64,000 nt of DNA from Bifidobacterium colobi. GTDB lineage: Bacteria > Actinomycetota > Actinomycetes > Actinomycetales > Bifidobacteriaceae. Position 1 is the first letter of the stretch. Every line of letters begins with the position of its first letter. A model generated the notes under the pieces. The model was not told the origin of the DNA. It did no database searches and saw only the letters and a list, made by a program, of their open reading frames with translations. The position numbers were made by a program, and so were the translations under genes. Shown in pieces: positions 61,801 through 64,000 of this stretch. The DNA lies in contig NZ_JAFEJU010000010.1 of assembly GCF_018555455.1 (NCBI RefSeq), positions 1-64,000 on the forward strand. The letters run 5' to 3'.

Positions 61801-64000
61801 GTGACCGAAGGTGGCAAGACCGAGCCCGCGAAGAACTCCAACACCAGCGCTGACGGCAAGTCCGCTGACGTGAAGTTCCCGGCCCTGAGCTACACCACCA
61901 CCGGCATCCGCTACTACGTGATGAGTGAGGACGACGGCGGCAACACTACGAACGGCGTCACCAACTCCGTGCGCAAGTACCTGGTCACCGTGAACGTCAC
62001 CGACAATAACAACGGTGCACTTGAGGCTGCAGTCAGCTACAGCCCGCTTGCCAACGCGCCGGCTATCGGCACCAGCGGCAAGCCGGAGTTCGTGAACACT
62101 TACTCCGCGAAGTCCACCGCCGTTGCAATCAACGCCAAGAAGGAGCTCAAGAACCGCGCCTTCCAGGCTGGCGACATCTTCGACTTCACCGTCACCAACC
62201 CGGCTGGTGCACCGACGTACACCAACCAGACGGTTTCCGGCGATGACCAGAACGTTGCAGGCAAGAACGATGCTGACATCAGCTTCGGTTCCAAGACCTT
62301 CACCAAGGCCGGCACCTATGATTACGTGCTCGCCGAAACCAAGGGCAGCATTCCAGGTATCACTTACGATGAGCAGAAGTACGTTGCCGAAGTCACCGTC
62401 TCCGGTGGCCAAGGCGGCAACTTCACCACTGATCTGAAGTACTACAAGGCCGACGCCAACGGCAACAAGACCGGCGACGCACTGGCCGATGCCCCGACCT
62501 TCACCAACACCTACGCCTCCACCGGTGCGGTCACCCTTGCGGGTAAGAAGAGCATCACCGGCCGTGACTTCCAGGGCAAGACCGCCCAGAACGACGTGGC
62601 CGATCAGATGACCTTCACCGTAACCGGCAAGGACGCCACCGCCGGCGCTGCGGCAGATGCCAAGGTGCCGATGCCGGCCGGCCTCACGGCTGACGCTCAG
62701 AATGCCAACACTGGCACGCTGACCATCACCCCGACCTCCGGTACCGAAGCTGACCTCGGCTTCGGCAAGGTGAACTACAGCCTGAAGGATGCTGGCAAGA
62801 CCTACACCTACACGGTGAAGGAAACCGCCGCCCAGGGCCTCAACCTCACCAAGGACACCTCCACCTACACCGTGACGGTGACTGTCGCCGAGCCGGACGC
62901 TCACAACGGCCAGCTCACCGTGACCACCGCCGTGGCCAAGAATAGTGCTGGCGCAGGTACCGATACCTCCAGCCTCGACTTCGTGAACAGCTACAAGCCC
63001 ACCACCGTGGCACTCACTGGTATCAAGACCATCACTGGTCGTGAATTCCAGAAGAGCGATAGCTTCACGTTCAATGTTGCAGGCGGCGCGGATGCTCCGG
63101 CATTCAAGGCAGCAACCGTGAACGGTACTACTGCAGCTGGCAAGACCAGCGCAGCCCTGAACTTCGGTTCAGTGACCTTCACCAAGGCCGGCGTCTACAG
63201 CTACATCATCAGCGAATCTAAGGGCGATGATGTAGTCAAGAACACTGGCCTGGCTGCAGATCAGACGGTGAAGTTCACGGTTGCGCAGGATGCCAACGGC
63301 ACCCTGACCGTAAAGTCCGATGGTTTGCAGAGCTTCGATGCCGTGAGCGGCAAGGCTGTCACGAACAACTTCGTGAACACCTACACGCCGAGCAGCGTTG
63401 ATTCCAGCCTGACCGTGCAGAAGACCTTCGCCGGCAAGACCTGGGGCCTTGAAACCTTCGGCTTCACCCTGGCTCCGAACGCTGGCGAAAGCGCTGTTGA
63501 CGGCCTGGCCGGCGACGCGCTGACTGGTGCACTGAACGACGCTTCCAAGGTGGGCACCGCGTTCAACGCCATCGGCAAGCCGGCCGTGGCACTGGGCGAC
63601 TTGGCCACCAACTCGGCAACCGGCGGTTTCACCTTCGCCAAGGCAGGCACCTACGCCTACACCGTGAAGGAGAACGCGACCGGCAACGATCGCATCACCG
63701 ACGACACCCACACCGCTGGCGTGACGTTCACCGTGACCGCCAAGACCAACGATGCGGACAACCCGTACGATGGCGAACTGCACGTCACCAAGACCGTGAG
63801 CAACACGGGCGCTCCTGCCGACGCCGATGCCAAGATTAACGACAAGGCCGCGTTCACCAACACGTACACGGCTGCGCCGATCACGTCCAACATCGACAGC
63901 GCAGACACCAAGCTCACCAAGACCCTCACCGGTCGCGCTTGGGGCGATAACGACAACTTCGAGTTCACTGTGACCAACGCCAAGGGCGCGGACGGTGCAT
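55834..64000 (+). CDS. Giant Spy0128-repeat surface adhesin, 3' end outside window
   Basis: Open from ATG 55834 to the window edge (2722 codons, no stop). A signal peptide with MKRSVRAFVAGAVSAAMLLAM and cleavage near TAMA-DE follows the start; AAGGG lies 8 nt upstream. After a Gln/Asn-rich segment come several divergent beta domains (about 60-1060). From about residue 1067 there are about 11 complete and one partial ~130-150-aa repeats of the Spy0128/FctA pilin-isopeptide type, each with xxKTxTGRD at the start, FTKAGTYxYTxxE in the middle and FTNTY at the end. Such repeats form Lys-Asn isopeptide bonds and rigid extended stalks. A C-terminal sorting signal would be expected beyond the window. 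Whether it is a lone adhesin or a pilus tip cannot be judged here. Confidence 0.93.
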   Translation, partial: MLSDFGSNMKRSVRAFVAGAVSAAMLLAMVIPSTAMADESTTTQPTTGQNSQNAQNGSQAANAQTNQVTDGAKFTPEVTFKTENAATGADLGFTLRPADGQDVSKVGGLNADQNNTLTATAPKGANGETKVSFGELIFAAEGSYQFMVSENVPEDATATIDGKQVLYKDATVEQKATATFVKNDWSYDSVERAITVKVTTQDDGTLAAALDGDAPTFTNVYTAPKQSAKAEQPKKAAPKAQANLQNQNGTASTDSTTKAQDEPVTYVPTTFDFFDNVSTIMTAQGRSVLSMAGMWKFKIYNGDTQATYATGTNDAQGNIVWTQTAAEKKAFEEYLTFDKPTDKNKDKLVSLYMTSKNPDPDNPDVWALDKYQKKVNIKADAVLDEDNQPTGQLNVHVSGIDGGNPYNKQVVWLITYNGTALIAGTNVDGDESGLVATKKVTGATTDDEFNFHIEAANGAQITSKGVAKDSVGSTPLSVDQLNTPTKIAFNTLEMQIEDLNKAVDNGWATTSANADGSTTWNLYFKAYEDTSSLPAGYTASVGTLYFTVVVTLNKSGKITVDYKYPSGGLSFANYYGTNDVPFAFIGHKNISSDKDANVGDIADKFSFNLTADEDDAPMPSQTKTAKNDAAGNVNFGEFTFSTDNFTEDGTASQKRTRTFHYHVTEDTQNAPAGYEMDDSTQDFNIILTDDGKGNLSVAAEDANGNALSPGALFQFTNTYKPQGADVPIDATHLVSVDKDTLAKINGQYSDFDISKVYYQLSMTAADGNANKDSYWASDDASHQQIATPNATGYTPTRSFNNSTLNSRVDGLDKLGSKPFGLHFEKAGAYSFTVKSTAQGAYGFTSESKSFTVVVTDDGSGQLKSEVVYPDADTAKGEVKDKLNFTSTYKIPALVSGGLRIRKAVKGHDADASAFTFTLTGDNMTAADGTKNYAFSSTRTSSLSKVTDGVGVNDAGDGLIANGTKPVAPNDNYDFGNIAFRNITLYQPGDYQLHVTEVNSGAQGWEYADTTRDITMHARISPNGAFYTTPDKGNNFAGLFTFSDGVTGNGVFQYGEPVLNVYNAKGELAGVTGTKTLAGRDLKFGEFKFNLAPVKGTGADAKTYSKLTATTTNGKNADGSDADSANTVAFPKIAFTTESLNQAVTDGYATRESNGKGGYIWKLTYRASEDTTNLPGGVTANGQSYTDFQITVTDDDKGNLNVTGAKTGIQFSNTYAAAPAEVAGPTVAKTITGRDWKENETFQFKAAKTSLDGKTDASALSAMPALGNKATADETAANNGTNGSVTVAAPANLTGASTNAFASTEFTKPGTYVYTITESTQNGKGITASKAAYTWTVIVTDDLKGQLQATTKLAQTKGNDGKELATPGAPANNQAAFENTYDAKGSLKISGTKTITGDRTVFQEGDNFTFKLSGTSADNTAAPLPQQNGNSVTEATIDGGSAAVNGKSSANFSFGTVNYALSDIGKTYTYTVQESKAESKGGVTADTTEKTFSVAVSDDNKDGGLDLAITDGDGNALANAAALQQYLGFTNTYTATAASVTPQVKKTVVGRDSNVDFTYTLTPATGQDTTNITGLTDGKTTATVKAGVKNGETATANFGKLGFTKAGTYKFTIAEDATANGWSHDTTTRALTVTVVDTDADGFYDGTLHATATYSGNADKSTDAAAFTNTYTTKTNVQVKKTYTGKTWDTEAFKFQIAAKTGNGITNADAAAAALPNNKTITIKAPQSGTSNTGSFTGLSFSAEGAYQYTISEVNIPTLSSGTITGSKAQDVTVTVARNADGSLTATADKASYDFTNTFKPNESGTQNLVLKKSFTGRANDQWLDTDSFSFQLAPKAGVNGNKATAAQLAGVQTVQTLKGGNGVTGTQNITFDGLKFTSTGTYTYTVQELGADGQTYGKGGTKNGITYDTHTATVVYTVTQNADGSLAVSAPAITGLDGDAQDTFTNTYAAKEAQANVEATKTLNVTSGTHEMKDGDFSFTLAESDANGNVTEGGKTEPAKNSNTSADGKSADVKFPALSYTTTGIRYYVMSEDDGGNTTNGVTNSVRKYLVTVNVTDNNNGALEAAVSYSPLANAPAIGTSGKPEFVNTYSAKSTAVAINAKKELKNRAFQAGDIFDFTVTNPAGAPTYTNQTVSGDDQNVAGKNDADISFGSKTFTKAGTYDYVLAETKGSIPGITYDEQKYVAEVTVSGGQGGNFTTDLKYYKADANGNKTGDALADAPTFTNTYASTGAVTLAGKKSITGRDFQGKTAQNDVADQMTFTVTGKDATAGAAADAKVPMPAGLTADAQNANTGTLTITPTSGTEADLGFGKVNYSLKDAGKTYTYTVKETAAQGLNLTKDTSTYTVTVTVAEPDAHNGQLTVTTAVAKNSAGAGTDTSSLDFVNSYKPTTVALTGIKTITGREFQKSDSFTFNVAGGADAPAFKAATVNGTTAAGKTSAALNFGSVTFTKAGVYSYIISESKGDDVVKNTGLAADQTVKFTVAQDANGTLTVKSDGLQSFDAVSGKAVTNNFVNTYTPSSVDSSLTVQKTFAGKTWGLETFGFTLAPNAGESAVDGLAGDALTGALNDASKVGTAFNAIGKPAVALGDLATNSATGGFTFAKAGTYAYTVKENATGNDRITDDTHTAGVTFTVTAKTNDADNPYDGELHVTKTVSNTGAPADADAKINDKAAFTNTYTAAPITSNIDSADTKLTKTLTGRAWGDNDNFEFTVTNAKGADGA

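Noticed and set aside
57424-62904. 1826-codon open frame on the minus strand
   Set aside because: It is antisense to the Spy0128 adhesin, whose plus-strand translation shows clear repeats and a signal peptide. The minus frame is a by-product of GC-biased codons and has Gly/Val-rich, non-protein-like composition.

Overview
The window looks like chromosomal DNA of a Bifidobacterium. It is GC-rich with GCC/ATC/AAC/CTG-type codon bias. It carries a class Ib ribonucleotide reductase locus, a GH3 beta-glucosidase, an MsmK/UgpC-type shared sugar-ABC ATPase, a DUF4032-type protein and giant actinobacterial surface proteins. The genus call rests on recognising these protein types, not on a marker gene; I saw no rRNA or tRNA gene.

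Layout: 0.3-3.3 kb, beta-glucosidase and a GtrA-like membrane protein. 3.5-7.9 kb, nrdHIEF behind a tandem pair of NrdR boxes, with two covarying hairpins between nrdI and nrdE. 8.1-11.6 kb (minus strand), glycosyltransferase, LytTR response regulator and GHKL histidine kinase. 12-26.5 kb, mostly single housekeeping or accessory genes: sugar ABC ATPase, kinase-like DUF4032 protein, two unrelated AAA ATPases with C-terminal nuclease-like domains, RNA methyltransferase, MFS exporter, alpha/beta hydrolase, acyltransferase-like protein and P-type cation ATPase. Several gaps hold nested palindromes, 93-bp tandem repeats or evenly spaced operator-like repeats.

The most remarkable part is 27.0-51.1 kb, eleven closely packed same-strand genes ending at one strong terminator. 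The core encodes a divergent F-type rotary ATPase in the order c, b-delta fusion, alpha, gamma, beta, epsilon. Catalytic motifs of alpha and beta are intact. The c subunit has valine where the ion-binding carboxylate belongs and no acidic residue anywhere in its second helix. No a subunit is present; a five-helix membrane protein of unknown family follows epsilon. The core is bracketed by four membrane-anchored extracytoplasmic proteins (1934, 549, 249 and 3318 aa) that appear to share a membrane-proximal domain; three of them continue through low-complexity linkers into FN3-like modules. I infer an ATP-driven rotary machine that cannot translocate ions and instead passes mechanical work to very large cell-surface proteins. 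A G9 tract, a palindromic operator-like site and strong hairpins lie upstream of its first gene.

51.1-55.8 kb is a repeat-rich accessory island: a DUF559-type nuclease-like gene and a hipBA toxin-antitoxin pair, bracketed by ~180-bp direct repeats. From 55.8 kb to the window end runs the first 2722 codons of a giant secreted adhesin made of Spy0128-type isopeptide repeats; it is truncated by the window edge.
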